64,000 bases of DNA from Anthopleura xanthogrammica (GCA_964019055.1 OZ025224.1:9257257-9321256), one strand, 5' to 3'. Positions 11,629 through 24,375 are shown, counted from the stretch's first letter. Numbers and translations: made by a program. The notes: generated from the sequence alone by a model not told the origin.

Positions 11629-12390
11629 TTACAATCATGTGAGCCAAAGCTAACATGGTCTATTTTGAGTGGAATAGATGTAAATAGGCTCTGGGGTCAC
11701 TCTCAATGGCAAGGCAAAGGAGAGAGCTCGCTCGGTGTAGATTGCACTGTTGGGTTTTACTGTTGACAAGCACAATGCAGAAAAATGTGTGTTCAGTTGT
11801 GTTTGCTTGAATTGCACTTGTCTTGAATTTTTCAAATTGAAACTTCTCTTTCTAAGATACTCGCCCTGTTCAGCATGAGTGGCCCTAATAGGAGTACAAG
11901 ACTCCAGCCAAAATAGCTTCAGCAGTTATAGACACAAACAGAACCACCACGATAAAGTTTTGATCTCATCAAAGCAGCGTTGTGCAGCCTTATGCGTCTT
12001 CTGGCATGAAGAGTGATGATGATGAACTTAGTGTACATGTTGGATAAGCAAGTTTAGCATAACTTTTCTTGTAAATTGCAAGCCCTTATTTTTATTGCGA
12101 TGGGTTGCAAGATGCAATCATGGCAAATTGCCTAATGTGTAATACATCCTTATTGCACAACTAAACTAACTCAACTTTATACGAATGAACCAACAATTTA
12201 TTTACAGCCGATTAAAGTTTATATTGCACTGTACATTAACTAAAAAAATAATATAATTGTACAATCAACATCAATGATGGTAAAATAGAATGATGTTACT
12301 GGTAATAGTTATAGCCCTTTAGTGAAATATTTGTATTAAAATCTCAAATTGTATTTTACAAAAAGCACATCTATTTGATATAACTTATGA

Positions 12391-12396
12391 AATAAA
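12391..12396 (+). terminator. Candidate PEX14 polyadenylation signal
   Basis: AATAAA lies about 1.07 kb after the PEX14 stop. A minus-strand AATAAA at 12197-12202 could serve LRRC34. If both are used, the two convergent 3' ends overlap by roughly 200 bp. This is inferred from motif position only. Confidence 0.35.
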
Positions 12397-12528
12397 TATA
12401 CAATGAAAATTAGCAAGTATTCCCAACATTTTTGTTTTTTATACTTATTCTAGCATAAAGATGAAATCCAAACTTAAGATAAGTATTTGGTAGTTGAGAC
12501 AATACAGAATTATTAAATAACTGTCATA

Positions 12529-12652
12529 ATTATGGATGCATGCAAATGAGATGCAAATGAGACACAAGCATTGTATCGACCCCATAGCCTCACTTGTATG
12601 ATTCTTAAAAAACAAAAGAATATCTCATTTGCATGCATCCATAATAACAGCT
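12529..12652. mobile_element. Short foldback element with octamer motifs
   Basis: ATTATGGATGCATGCAAATG pairs with CATTTGCATGCATCCATAAT about 100 bp away. Each arm contains the POU-type octamer ATGCAAAT, with one extra copy in the left arm. It lies between the convergent PEX14 and LRRC34 genes. Confidence 0.75.
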
Positions 12653-12935
12653 ATTGAAATCATACTTTTTTCTTAACTAATGTTTGATTTTGACAAACAT
12701 TTTTCTTCATTAGATAGATGATTGTCTGGTTCGTCTCAGCAGTTCATCTTCATGATCAGGTAGTTCAAAAGATCCTACGTTCATAGGTAAGGCAAATGCT
12801 CTAAGACTTTGTAATAAATTACATAGAGGTTATGAGGTCATCCAGAAATGATCAGGATAGTCAATCATTGATAATAATTACAATAAATGTACATGTAGTT
12901 GGGTGTGGCTGTGTCGCTTACATCTCATATATTAC

Positions 12936-15900
12936 TTAGTAAGGGCTGTTTAAATGAGACAAGTAAACCACGCCATCGACAACATATGGTTGGACATCTG
13001 TTTCATTAGGTTCCAACCTTGGTGCTGATCCACAGATGAGATCTTGGAAAGCCTGAAATAAACATTGAAAGTTGAAATATGTTACCCTTTCAACACAACA
13101 GCTTACTATGACTTGATTTCACTAGACGTCATATCCTGTCTTGTGTGAAATGTTGTTCAGCCTGAATCCACAAGTTTTCAAAAGGATTCTTTCTGGCTGA
13201 CAACACATAGTTGTCAGTGTTGATGGCTATTTGGAGTAGATTGAACTAGATTCAAAGACTTTTAGCAGCTGATTCAAGAAACCCAGCAATATATAAGAGC
13301 GTTTTAATTTGTGCTCTATCAATTTCATAGTCATACCATTAGGAAACTCATAGAAGATAAATTAACACATGTCCAAAGAGAAACAATAATATAATCATGT
13401 CCGTTTTCACTGTTTTCACTGCTACGCGCTTATTGAGACAACAGTCGCAACATGGAAATTGGGCAATGCTGAACAATTGGTTTGATTGACAGCAGTGACA
13501 CGACTGTTATCTTGATCAGCGCATAGCAATAAAAATAGTGGTAATAACAGTTGTCTTCCAAACCTTGCACGCAGGCTCTTCTAGCTTGTTTCCCCAGATG
13601 TACATTCCCCTCAAACCAATGTTCAGTTTCATAGCCTTAGCGATTGCACATAGACCCTGACTGGCAATGTTGTTGTTGCATACTATAAGCCTACAAGAGA
13701 CAGATCATGTTTGATTGCAGTGGCATTTGTAGCCTGCTTTGTAGGCATTCATCATTTGCCCCAGCCAGAACCAACAAGGAATGCCTGCAATAGTCCCCTT
13801 CACATTTCCCTGCACTATCTTGAAAAAAGGAAGCCGTGCCTTTGCATCGAAGTGAGACATGAGGTGACCTTGCAATGATAGAGACCTTTTTTAACACCTT
13901 GGACAATTATTCACATCTCTATCATTGCAAGGTCACCATTCATCTCCCTTCGATGCAAACGCACAGCTACCTTTCCGGATTGTGAAGGGGACTATTCAGG
14001 CTATAATATTTGCTGTCAAAAGTGATTGTAACTTTTGACCAACAGCAGAGATGATGAATAATTCCCAAGAAATATCCTCCTTCATAGGAGTCTCTTTTTG
14101 ATTTGGGGTTTCTTGTATGTTCTCTGATGGGCTACCTGTGGTGTATATATTAATGTGACCCTCCTTTATCACATAGGGATCCCAAGTGCACCAAAGAAAC
14201 ATAAGAGAGGGAGAGAGAGAGAGACGCCTGCAGAGGGCACTGGCTAAGATACATTACTTACGTAGCTAGATTTGTGTTATAAGAAGCCAATGCTTCTGCT
14301 AATGCCACAGCGCCGTCATCTTCTATTCTGTTATAGGCCAAGTTTAGTACTTCTAGGGGCGTGTTCTTCTTTAATAAGATAGCCAGTTGCTTGGCACCAT
14401 CACGTGTTATGTTATTGCTATAAATATGCACCCCACAAAAGATAAGAAAATCAAATTATTGTTTTCTAATGAGGCACAGTTATGACACATGCTAACCCTT
14501 CTATACCTGCTTAGGTTGAGGTGTGTTAACGTCAGGTTCTCATAGAGGTTTTCTTTGATTCTTTCTGCACCAAAATCTCTGATATCGTAGTGCGTCAGAT
14601 GAATCTCCTTTAGTCTTATGTTAACCTACATAACAGTATACTCAAATCAGTTCTCAAATGTTAACCAAATTTTTATGGAGCAAAAGTTTTTTCCTCTCAA
14701 AATCGTGGAAATTTCTTTTGCACTACAATGAAAATTTATGTGGTACAAAACATTTTTCCAGCCTAAGGCATTGACATAAATGTTGAGTAAAATGTCTCAT
14801 ACAGTACCTTTAGCATTCTGGCTATGTGAACTGTAGTTTCTTCCTTTGAAAATAGAGCAAACAAAAGTCAACAACTTTGCATATTCTCAGAAACATAATT
14901 AAAAATAATGCTGTCTTCAGCTACATTAATCGTTGAATTTCAATTTTTTTTAACCTTGAAAACTACCACTGGGCTAATCTTAAGTCACTGCATGGCTAAC
15001 TCACAGATTGTAGCCAAATAACTGGGATTGCTTTGGACTGACCTGATGGCTAAACAGCAAAGGTCTGTTCATAATCAATACTTTAAGGGTGTTGTTGTAG
15101 TTAAGGACAGTTGCCATGGCGATCACGCTATCAGTTTTCTATAATGAATCAAAGGGCAATAAAATTACCTACAGTAAGAAATATCTAAAATTATGCATGG
15201 CTTTGTTACTCAAGTAGGATCAGCAGATAGTGCCTTGTGACATTGCTTGCTACATCAATTGCCTGTAAGTTGTGCGCAATGTTGCAACGTGTGACCACAG
15301 CTTAATACACAGTGTCGCATACTTAATCATTTTCTTACCAAGTCAACCTCAGAAATATCTAGTTCTTCTAGCACAGTATTTACTTGTAAAGTACCAGCGA
15401 TAGCCATGCCCCCTTTGTTACCTATTTTGTTGCCATTCAGTTTTAATGCTCTCAGGGTTTCATTAACCTAAAGACAAGAGAAACAGATGATTTAAAGTAG
15501 CACTTCATAGCCAGTGGCTAACAAACCTGTGGACCTCTTTTTTTGAATGAATTGGAATTTTAAAGCAGTATGTTTTATTAAGGGAGGAAACGAGTCACAA
15601 ACAGTCTTGAAGCATCATTAGGAAAGAATCAACAAGCAATTCTTCTCACATCACTAAGTCTTACAGTGTACTGTAAGTGGGTCTGAGAATCCAACCCATG
15701 ACAACAATATGGTGAGCAGCACACAGATAGTTTGCAGTAGACTTTCGCAAAGTCCTTTATTTCTGTATTACTGTTAGTAGTTCATGTGCGCTGAATAAAG
15801 TACAGGCAGCCCAACCAGAATCACACTGCTTGAATTTTGTCCTGAACGAAGGACTTTTCCAACTTGTTTCCTAACAATTTTAGTGACCAAAAAATGGGTC

Positions 15901-18236
15901 GCTGAATTATGCTTGCACTCTTTGTCACCGTATGAAAATGTAGTTGTCTTACCTGCAGGCCCTTAGCAATAGCTTCTCCTCCTTCTGGTCCAATGTCGTT
16001 ATAACTCAGAACAAGGGTTTGGAGGACTAAAGTTTCCTTTTTTCACAACCCAAAAAAATGACAGTTATTTTAAAGCAAGTGCTGATCATCTAGGGGTAGG
16101 GTTGCGAGGGTCCAGATCCCCCCCCCCCCCCCCCCCAGTTTTCAACTATCATTTTCTTGAAATAGATGCCAGCATCATCAAGAATGACAGAAGTAAATGA
16201 AAGAAAGAAAGAAAGGGAGAATGTTTTGAAATTTGAATCCTTGCAAATAATTCAAGTAACTGTTGTCTTATATTTAAGTTTATCAAAATGGTTATTTTTT
16301 TATAAGCATACCTGTAAGAGTTGACCCAAAATTGTTGCTCCTTTATCTCCAATATTATTATATCCAAGGTCTAGCAGAACAACAAATGTGTTTGACTTCA
16401 GCGTCTTGTACAAGATATCAACATCCTTTGGAAAGAACAAAGGTAAGAGTTAAACCTTAGGCAAAATAACAGATCTCACCCAGTGATGGCTTTTCTGTTA
16501 TTAGATAGGAGCTATCATGTATATCAACCTTTCCCGAGTTTCAATGAGTGGCCATAAAACAATGGCTGCAAGTCAGATTGAGGCTGCATGTGATAAAATA
16601 CAGTAACAACCATTTCAGACTTTGAACTTTTTCTGCGTCAAATCTAATTGCCCTTGAGGTTGTCAGTGCTGTTTTCCCTTGAACAACAGTAGTAGAATTA
16701 TGTAGACCAAACTTAACACATGTCATTTCCTAGTGCTAAGCAAAAGTGCTGATGTCTTATATGGTAGTTCTTGGCATTTTCTTAGCCCCTGGCCTCAAAG
16801 CAATTAGATTCGAGGTGACAAAAATTTGACATCTGGACTGGGCCTCAATGTATTCATGAACACATCAAGTCCAACCTTAACTTGGACCATTGTTTCTTTG
16901 TCACTCAAGTGAATTCAGGAAAGATCCATTCATTTAATATGTTATCTATATTGACCTAATTAAAGTCCCAGACCCATGCACCTGACCATGATGTCTTTAT
17001 TCGACGTACCTCGTCAATTAATCGTTTCCTATACATCTCGTTCCATTCATTCCTCTTGTTGCCATGGAGTTTTAAATAGAACTCGTTAGAGGGTTCCCTG
17101 CAGGTAAAGTATAATTATATATCACAAGAATTAAAAAATAATAAGTCTCAACTCCCACATACTTTTGTACACCAACACGTAGTCCTCATTAGTATCAAAG
17201 CATTAAAGACCCCGGCAGCACTTCAGACTGCAGCTGAATTTAGGGGACAAAACAATAGGTTTCCAATTCTCAGGAGTTTCTCAGGAGATGGAATTTCTTT
17301 GGGAGGGGGGGGGGGGTGTATAAGGGGAGTTTGAATACCGCAAAACCACACAGAAAAAAAGTAAAAAACTTCAATACTGTAACACATGCTTTGGCCTTGC
17401 ATTTACTAAGACAGACCCATAGATTTTTTTCACTAATTACCGTGGCCTAAGATTTATAATAACCGCAAACTGAGTAGTCTTTTAAAACCACAATACTGCA
17501 GGTTTAAAAAAAACCCTGCAAAACTGCACCGCTGCTTTGACGTCACATGAGAGGGGTCTATACAGTATAAAATCATATACTTGATTGTTTTCGAATTGTC
17601 CTATATTTCAAGTTATAATTTTGGGTAATCTTAGGAATAGTTCTATTCAATATTTGTATTATTTTTATGAAATGTGCAGCTCCAGAATAATTTGGAAAAA
17701 TGAAAGAATCTCCTAATTATTTTCCAATAAATACCATTTCATTTTTTTAATGCAAAACAAAAAATATCCTTGAAAGAATATGTGTTTACTGTATGACATA
17801 TGACAACCAACGTCATCAATTGTAGTTTATGACGTCATAAGGTACCAATCACAATAAGTGTTCTAATCTTAGAATTTGTGGTTTTTTATTTATTTGAAAA
17901 TATGGAACTAAATCTCTTTGACAACGTAGAAATAATTTGGTCTCTATCTCCATTTAGGAGCTTAACTTAAAAAAAAAAAGCTACTCTTTCTGTGAGCAAA
18001 GAAATATCAAACTTGATTCCTTAAAAACTGAGGATTCCATATGCGGCAAAAAATTAGGATTACAAAGGTTAAAAAATCAGAATATTTTGCTAAGAATATT
18101 TTTTGAAGTACAAAACTTACGTGAAACTTTCATCGATAGCAGTGTTGAAAATAGCCAATAATTCTCCATTTGGTTCCTTTTCAACATCTGCACAGGCCTT
18201 AAGATATTCATCTTTCGTCGCGCTCGCATCTCCCAT
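12936..18236 (-). CDS. LRRC34: Leucine-rich repeat protein, LRRC34-like (ribonuclease-inhibitor-type LRR)
   Basis: Eleven minus-strand exons in transcript order: 18121-18236, 17010-17097, 16312-16425, 15953-16036, 15339-15467, 15043-15138, 14808-14843, 14507-14625, 14262-14417, 13564-13690, 12936-13052. All joins are phase-consistent GT-AG and encode 393 residues. The N-terminus is helical (DEYLKACADVEKEPNGELL). About nine RI-type LRRs of roughly 28 residues follow, many with LxLxxNxIxxxGAxxLAxxL, for example VLLDLGYNNIGDKGATILG and EVLNLAYNRIEDDGAVALAE. The tail ends VQPYVVDGVVYLSHLNSPY. RI-type repeats form a horseshoe used for protein binding. The layout and tail fit vertebrate LRRC34, but the orthology call is mine. 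It is divergent from the ANK-C2 gene and convergent with PEX14. Confidence 0.85.
13787..13998. mobile_element. Foldback element in LRRC34 intron 9
   Basis: The outer arm AATAGTCCCCTTCACA pairs with TGTGAAGGGGACTATT. The inner arms GAGGTGACCTTGCAATGATAGA and TCTATCATTGCAAGGTCACC also pair. Total span is about 210 bp with a roughly 35-bp loop. Minus-strand open frames here are non-coding. Confidence 0.8.
14955..15015 (-). repeat. Single SINE tail unit, LRRC34 intron 6
   Basis: One diverged copy of the 58-bp tail unit (CCACTGGGCTAATCTTAAGT then GGCTAACTCACAGATTG) stands alone. Confidence 0.6.
15495..15765 (-). repeat. SINE copy, LRRC34 intron 4
   Basis: Tail AGTAGCACTTCATAGCCAGT and GAATTGGAATTTTAAAGCAG lead to a diverged body and head ending GAGAATCCAACCCATGACAA. 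It matches the 6.85-kb element in order and orientation. Confidence 0.55.
17190..17570. mobile_element. Diverged copy of MITE family 4, LRRC34 intron 1
   Basis: Left part GCAGCTGAATTTAGGGGACAAAACAATAGG and right end GCTTTGACGTCACATGAGAGGGGTCTATACA match the family at 20.28 and 49.13 kb. Unrelated sequence, including a G run, separates the two ends. Confidence 0.45.
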
Positions 18237-18688
18237 TGTATATCTTTCTCAAAATACTTAATTTTATGAACAAATCGTAGAGAAAACAAGAAGAATTGAA
18301 AGAAAACCACAAAACTATAACATTCTAGTCGCCATTTTGTCTTGTTGCTATGGAGACAATAGTTTATCCCAACCTCGTCCTGATGCACATAATTATATGT
18401 GCATGACGTCATACTAAGAGAAAAACATACTACGAGAATTTCTATTGGTCTAGAAATAACAATAGAAAGAATCTTAGCCAATAGAATTTCGGGATATTGA
18501 GTTGGAAGTAGTAAATATTGACTTGTTGTTATGCCGACCAAAACAACACGTGGGTTGACACTCTTTTTTTGTATTCAATTTTATACTAGTTCATTTGAAC
18601 AATAGTCCTATTTATTAAATTCTTTGACGGAGTTTTCGAGTTCATTTAGATAGTTTAGCTGTCGGATCAAGTAGAGGAAGGATTCAAA
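18237..18688. promoter_or_regulatory. Bidirectional promoter of LRRC34 and ANK-C2 gene, with X-box-like site
   Basis: The divergent ATGs are 452 bp apart. GTTGCTATGGAGAC at 18344-18357 closely matches the RFX X-box palindrome (GTTGCCATGGCAAC type). A near-CRE ATGACGTCAT is at about 18402-18411 and CCAAT-type words flank it. RFX factors drive ciliary genes in animals, so expression in ciliated cells is inferred. Confidence 0.6.
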
Positions 18689-21600
18689 ATGACGATTAAG
18701 ACAGATAATGAAGAATCCCAGCTTCAGATTGGGATTCGTTTGGGGGATTTACCAATGGTTCGGTCTGCTTTGAATGAAGGTTGTGACCCGAACGAAGTCG
18801 GATTACACGGGTGGACAGCATTACACGAAGCTGTTTCAAGTGGTAGTTCTTCTATAACCTTAGCTTTACTTCGTAAAGGAGCAAATCCTAACTTCCAAGA
18901 GTCTGTTAAGAATAGCACAGCTCTTCATGTTGCTTCAGCGAACGGGAATGCGAAAATTATTCAAGTTCTCTTAGACAGCGGAGCTAATATTTCGATAAAG
19001 AATTCCGAAGGAAAGACGCCAGAACACCTCGCTTCTTCATCTTGTAAAGAGCTCTTAGAAAGAAAACGTAAGTACTTACATTTTTTACTCACATTGTCAA
19101 TGAAACTTTGTCGAAAAATACCTTAAAGAAGATATTTCAAATACATTTTAATGAAATTTATTGAAACCTTACTGAAATTGACAAGATATTTCAGGTTTCT
19201 TACTACACGCTCACTAACCTGGGTTGCGTTCATGATTTGAAGTCATGCTTTGAATATTTTAGCTTGTGTTTCAAGGCTGAACTTTCTTTTTTAGGTTAAC
19301 AAGCTTTTCCGTTTATTTGCCCAGTGTAAATTATCTTGACGTGTTGTGATCTTGTTTACTGTTCTACGTTCTCTTTTCAAAACTACAAATGTTTATTTTG
19401 TTAATAAGCTTAAGCGTATGTTGTTCTTGACCAAAAGATAAGAGCTAAAAATCCTAAAAAGTTTTCCCCTAAAATTAAGTCTCGTGAGAGAAAATTTTAT
19501 TAAGTATTATATCAAACATGGATTATTTCATAACTTAAAATATATTCCCAAAGGACACGTTCTTAAGTATCTTATTGTTCAAAATTCAATCAATGTTTTC
19601 TAGAATTAATTGCTGTTTTTGGCGTTGTCAAGAAAATAATGCAGTTGCTACAACATTGTTAGATATTAATCCCTAATAACCTAGTAACGAAATAATAGTT
19701 GTCATGCAGTGCAAAACAAGTCATTTTAATAATGTAAAAGTTTAATGACTGTTTTGTTATATATTTTTTAAGTACGTCCATCTTACATGGACTATAAAAG
19801 ACGTCCATTAAAAGTGGCCTTTCATGAAGCTGAAGTTGTTCTTAATGAATTCTCTATACTTTACAGGTATTGAGCTACTCATGAGGGGTGGAACATCCCC
19901 AGGAAAACCACAAGCACATTCTATTCACAAGGTAAAAAGATGTAAAATTTTTTTTACTTGATTTATGTTAATCTTTGTGAATTATGTCACAGCGATTTAT
20001 ACTAAAAACGTAGTCTTATTGGGTTGAAAAATCATTATGAAAGCAAAATTTAGTCGTCTACTTTTTTCAGTCTAAGATTTTATTAGGTGAGTTTCAAAAT
20101 CTTTTTATTCAACAGAATCTAGTCTTTCCTAATTTTTTTAAAATTCGTATTGACCAAGATAAAGGAAAAACCTCACTCAAACAAACTCACACATTCAAAA
20201 AAAATTCCCATTCGTTTTTCTGTAATTCATTTGTATTCCCATTTAACATATGTGGGTATAAAGGGTATAAATTGTAAAGATTCCTTGCAGCTCAATTTGG
20301 AGGACAAAACAATAGGTTCAAATTCCCAAGAGTTTGAAATTCTTTTGTTTTTCCTTCAAAATTGAGCTGCATTCTGACGTGCTGCAAGGGGTCCATTTAT
20401 GACAGTAATTTTGTCATGAAAACTGATTGACAACTTGTTCATTAAAAATTGGGATAAAATATCATAAAAACTTGTAAGATCTTCAAATATATTTCACTGG
20501 TGACTCTCTTGATTTAACAATGGCTATATTTTTAATCTTTTATAGATGTACTCACAGAACCCACAAGGTGTTCCAGACCTGAGCAGATCCCTTAGCAACA
20601 CAGAATCATTAGGTAAAACTCATTAAATAACCTATTACATTTTTCATGTATTATTACTTAAATTTTATCATCCTTTTTCTATTAATTGTTATCTAAAATT
20701 GTGTTAAATACTTATGGTTTATTTACTTTATCTTGTTTTATAGATTATAATGAAAATGTTCAACCAGGACCTGGTGAAATTCAAGTGTCATTTGACTTTC
20801 TTAGTCGATATTCAGAACTCAAAATTAATATTTTGGACATCAGAGACCTGAAGCTTCCTCCAGGTATGGAAAGACAGATTCGTATATCTTGAATTACTGT
20901 GATTCTCAATATTCTGTGAACTCGGTAGCTGCGAGTTGCCCATTGAAATTTATTTTTTCACTGCCACCAGTCAAGATATAAAAGTTACCAACTGATTAGT
21001 TTTGATTGACAGCAGCGAGAAACCAATTTCACAACAAGCAATTGAAATGTCTGAGTTCAAAGAATATTGGAAATCACAGTAATGGGTTTTAGAGAAGGTG
21101 ACATAAAACCATATTCCTTTTTTTTCTTCTTTTATCTTCTCCTGTAAAAACGAACTATTTTCTCCCCTTAACTTGTTTTTTTCTCTAGCTTTCTTTTTCT
21201 TTAATTTGCTTTATATATTTTATATATTTTATATATTTTATATATTTTATATATTTTATATATTTTATATATTTTATATTAATAAGTTGCATCAATTTTT
21301 CCCATCTAGCTCACAACTTCACAGGACTCTATGTAAAATGCTACCTTCTCCCTGACAAATACAAGGAGACAAAACGAAAAACAACCGAGCTTAGGATTGA
21401 GCTGTCAGAAGGGACATCCTCTCGTAGTAGTAGCGCAAGCTCTCAAAGTTCCCAAAGCAGTACTGCAAGTTCCTTGAGTATTTCGAGCATAGGATCTGGA
21501 AAACAAGTTACTGATAAGATGAGATCCGTGCTGAAGAAGAGACCTCATATTCACTCAAAGAAAAACAAGGATGGAGGTAAAAAGCTAAACTAAACACCAA

Positions 21601-23446
21601 GATACGTCTTGTATACTGCGCACAACGTAGCTGGCGATGAATTTTTGGTGTTCACCGATGAAGCAACTCTTCGTGAATTTTTTTCATAAAGGCACGGTTA
21701 GCCCTGCTTACCATGCCTCATACCGTTCTCGAGTGAACGCTCTGTAAGCGTATCATTTTCGACCCGGTTTCATGCTCATGAATCCGTGTTCATATGAAAC
21801 CTGGTCCGTGTAGACGGGTCTTAAAACCCGCTTTTTATTGGCTATTGACATAGCATTATTTACGTCACACATGGTTCATAGATGAAGTCATTTTGCGCAC
21901 TACAATATAGTGGTCAAAATTTCGTATTGGTAGAAAGATTACTTCACTACAAAGTTGCAAGCAAAGGTTTCACCGTGTGTCATTGAGGGGCCAACTAAAA
22001 GAAGAAAGTAAAATCTTATTTTACTTCCTCAAAAAATCCCTGATAATTATTCAGAATTCCTGTACATCCAAACTACTGTTTCTCTTGAACGATATTGGAT
22101 TCATTTTCCTTCTCTTTATCATTCCAGTTGAATGTATGCTCCATACTGTAGCACGAGACACAGTTTGTCGAGCATCAGCAACAATCGATGAAACTCTCTC
22201 ATACAAAAGTTCATCGCTGAAGAAAATCAACATGGCTGAGTGTCAGATTCACTTAAGCGTGTGTGGACGTAATCGTTATAGCGCCAAGGGCATCCCAGTA
22301 GCAGATGTTATGATTCCATTGGCTGCCGCGCTCAAGAAGCAAGAAGCAGAGTGGTTTTCTTTGGATTACAAGATTGACATACCTGTGACATTGTGCCGTG
22401 AACGAAAAACATCTCAAATGAACCGTTCTTTTGAACTGAAAGAAGGTAGGAACACGAAAAAAGATGATATTGATGATACAAGATGATGTTGATTAAAATT
22501 ATGTTGATGAAGAATAAAAATTTGTTGATAAATGTTTCTGCATCGTAATGGTCAAAATCGTATTCTATGTCTTGAAACTGCTAGATGAAATGATGATAAT
22601 GATGACGATGATGGTGTTGATGGCCAGAATGATAATGGCAATGATGATCACATGATAATGTTCATGATGGTAATGATGATGATGATAGTGATGATGAATG
22701 CGGTGTTTATGATATAGTCGTAAAAAATATGAAGCGAATCTCTAATACATTTGCATCCTTGTTCCATAGGAGGATATTATACTGGACGAAGTCTAGCCTG
22801 GGACCAAGGCCTGTCGGCTGAATCATCCACTGATCCCCAACAACAGCCAGACACAGTATTCAAACCTCCAGCCCAACCTTCAAGCTCAGCCATCAAAAAG
22901 CACCACAAACATTCTTCCAAGACTTCAAGATTCCTCAAAGGCGAGCTGAAGCTTTTTCGAGGCAAACAACAACACAATTCTAGGTATAACAGATCCATGG
23001 AAGGCATGCAGGACGATTTGGGGAATTCCATGGCAGACTCCTCAAACGCTGTGAAATACATAGGACAAGGTTATAAAGGCTCTCATACTAATTTATCCGT
23101 TTCCAGTAAAACTGTAATGGATCGACAAATCAATGAACATTTTTCTACATCAAGAAGCTGGCACTCTTCGAGGAATATAAACGAACCCCGTCAAAACAAC
23201 CGTTATGATTTTTCTAACCAAGACGAGGTGCAAGTTCTAAACCCAAAATATGAAAATATCTTACAAGGTTCTGGTGAGCGAGATCGACCATTGATGAAGT
23301 ACAGCAGAGCTTTCGGAGAATCTGCCAGAAGGCAAAGATTTCCTGAAGATGATGTTGCAGTGGAAGACGTTGAGGAAGACTTCGATGTCTACGAAAATCA
23401 AACTCCCGTAAATCAGCTTCATAGACCAAAAGCGCATAGATATTAA
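18689..23446 (+). CDS. Ankyrin-repeat protein with a C2 domain
   Basis: Seven coding exons: 18689-19067, 19867-19931, 20546-20612, 20744-20863, 21310-21576, 22128-22445, 22770-23446; all are phase-1 or phase-0 GT-AG joins giving 630 residues. Residues 9-105 hold three ankyrin repeats (GWTALHEAVSSGSSSITLALL, STALHVASANGNAKIIQVLL). Residues about 175-370 form a synaptotagmin-like C2 domain: LKINILDIRDLKLPP, GLYVKCYLLPD, then AECQIHLSVCGRNR and VADVMIPLAAAL. The usual SDPY calcium loop is replaced by TGLY and the WDxDxxxxND loop is absent, so calcium-independent binding is likely. A roughly 60-residue Ser-rich insert interrupts the C2 domain between its early strands. Residues 406-630 are low-complexity, basic then acidic. 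No signal peptide or membrane span. I know no named animal family with this order, so no symbol is given. Confidence 0.85.
20280..20395. mobile_element. MITE family 4 copy, ANK-C2 intron 2
   Basis: GCAGCTCAATTTGGAGGACAAAACAA at the left pairs with TTGAGCTGCATTCTGACGTGCTGCAAGGGG at the right. The 49.13-kb copy is nearly identical in layout. Confidence 0.8.
20893..21087. mobile_element. MITE family 3 copy, ANK-C2 intron 4
   Basis: Terminal inverted repeat: ATTACTGTGATTCTCAATATTCTGTGAACTC pairs with GAGTTCAAAGAATATTGGAAATCACAGTAAT. The core contains TTGATTGACAGCAGCGA. A second copy is at 58.14 kb. Confidence 0.8.
21200..21282. repeat. TATATTT-type microsatellite, ANK-C2 intron 4
   Basis: About ten repeats of TATATTTTA lie just before exon 5 of the ANK-C2 gene. 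Confidence 0.9.
22575..22700. repeat. Degenerate GATGAT repeats, ANK-C2 intron 6
   Basis: Imperfect GATGAT/AATGATGAT triplets lie between exons 6 and 7. They are non-coding. Confidence 0.75.
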
Positions 23447-24375
23447 TTACATTTTCTCTTTAAAACATTTATAAATCTTTATCTTCTTTATATAATTTTC
23501 ATGAACATTTCCATCATTTAAGATGAAGTTTGAATTTTGAGTATTTTTCTAAAAAATTGCATTTTGCGTTAAAGATAAAACAATTGATACAAATTCTGTA
23601 CTTCTTTAATTACTAAATTACAATATTTTCTTCAAAATTCTTAAAACTTGGTGTGCTTGGTGGAAAAATTGCTAGATGAAATTTTAAAGGAGTCCGACAA
23701 AAAAGCGTAAGAACTCAGTTTCCCATCATGCTTTGTGCTAGAAATTCGATGTCATGCGCATTAGCTATTGCATCTTCTCGTCTCTGTACGATGTCAACTA
23801 TTTGACTACGTTAAATTTCACAAGATTTCGTCCAAATAGAGATTTTTTTTTGTTAGCATCAAAGTTTCAACCAAATTGGTAAAGTAAAACTACGATAATT
23901 TTCTCTGTTAAAAAAATGATTTTTTTAGACAAAGTTTGTACATGATTTGAAAAGAAACAAGGTTTAAGACATTTTTTATTTTATTTTTATACGTGAAAAT
24001 TACAGATAGGCCCCGGTATGTTAGAGTTTGCGGTTTGTTCAGCGTACCAACGTACCAAACGTATGGAGACAATATTTCGTTCCCTTGAGAGAAAAGGTAG
24101 TACAGCGTTAGCTTAGCTTGACTTGGGTCTTGTTATAATATATAGAATTTTGATAGAATTAAAAATAGTTTATATATCAGTGGTTTGAACGTTACTTGAA
24201 CTCCCAGTTTCGCATGAATATCGCATGATAAACAGTTGTGTAAAATATATGTTGAAAGATGTTGTTTGGAAAAGTTTATAAATAAAGTCTGATTGAAATT
24301 CAATTTTAGTAAACTTGTTTTATTGCAAATGGAAACTAGCGAACTTTTTTCCAAGGTTTTTGGCTGGAACAATCT
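23447..24375. other. ANK-C2 3' region and AT-rich intergenic DNA
   Basis: AT-rich sequence follows the stop codon at 23444-23446. I see no gene or defined repeat. It probably contains the ANK-C2 3' UTR. Confidence 0.4.

Noticed and set aside
13691..14202. Two minus-strand frames as extra LRRC34 exons
   Set aside because: They overlap a foldback element, do not encode LRR sequence, and the flanking exons join in phase without them.
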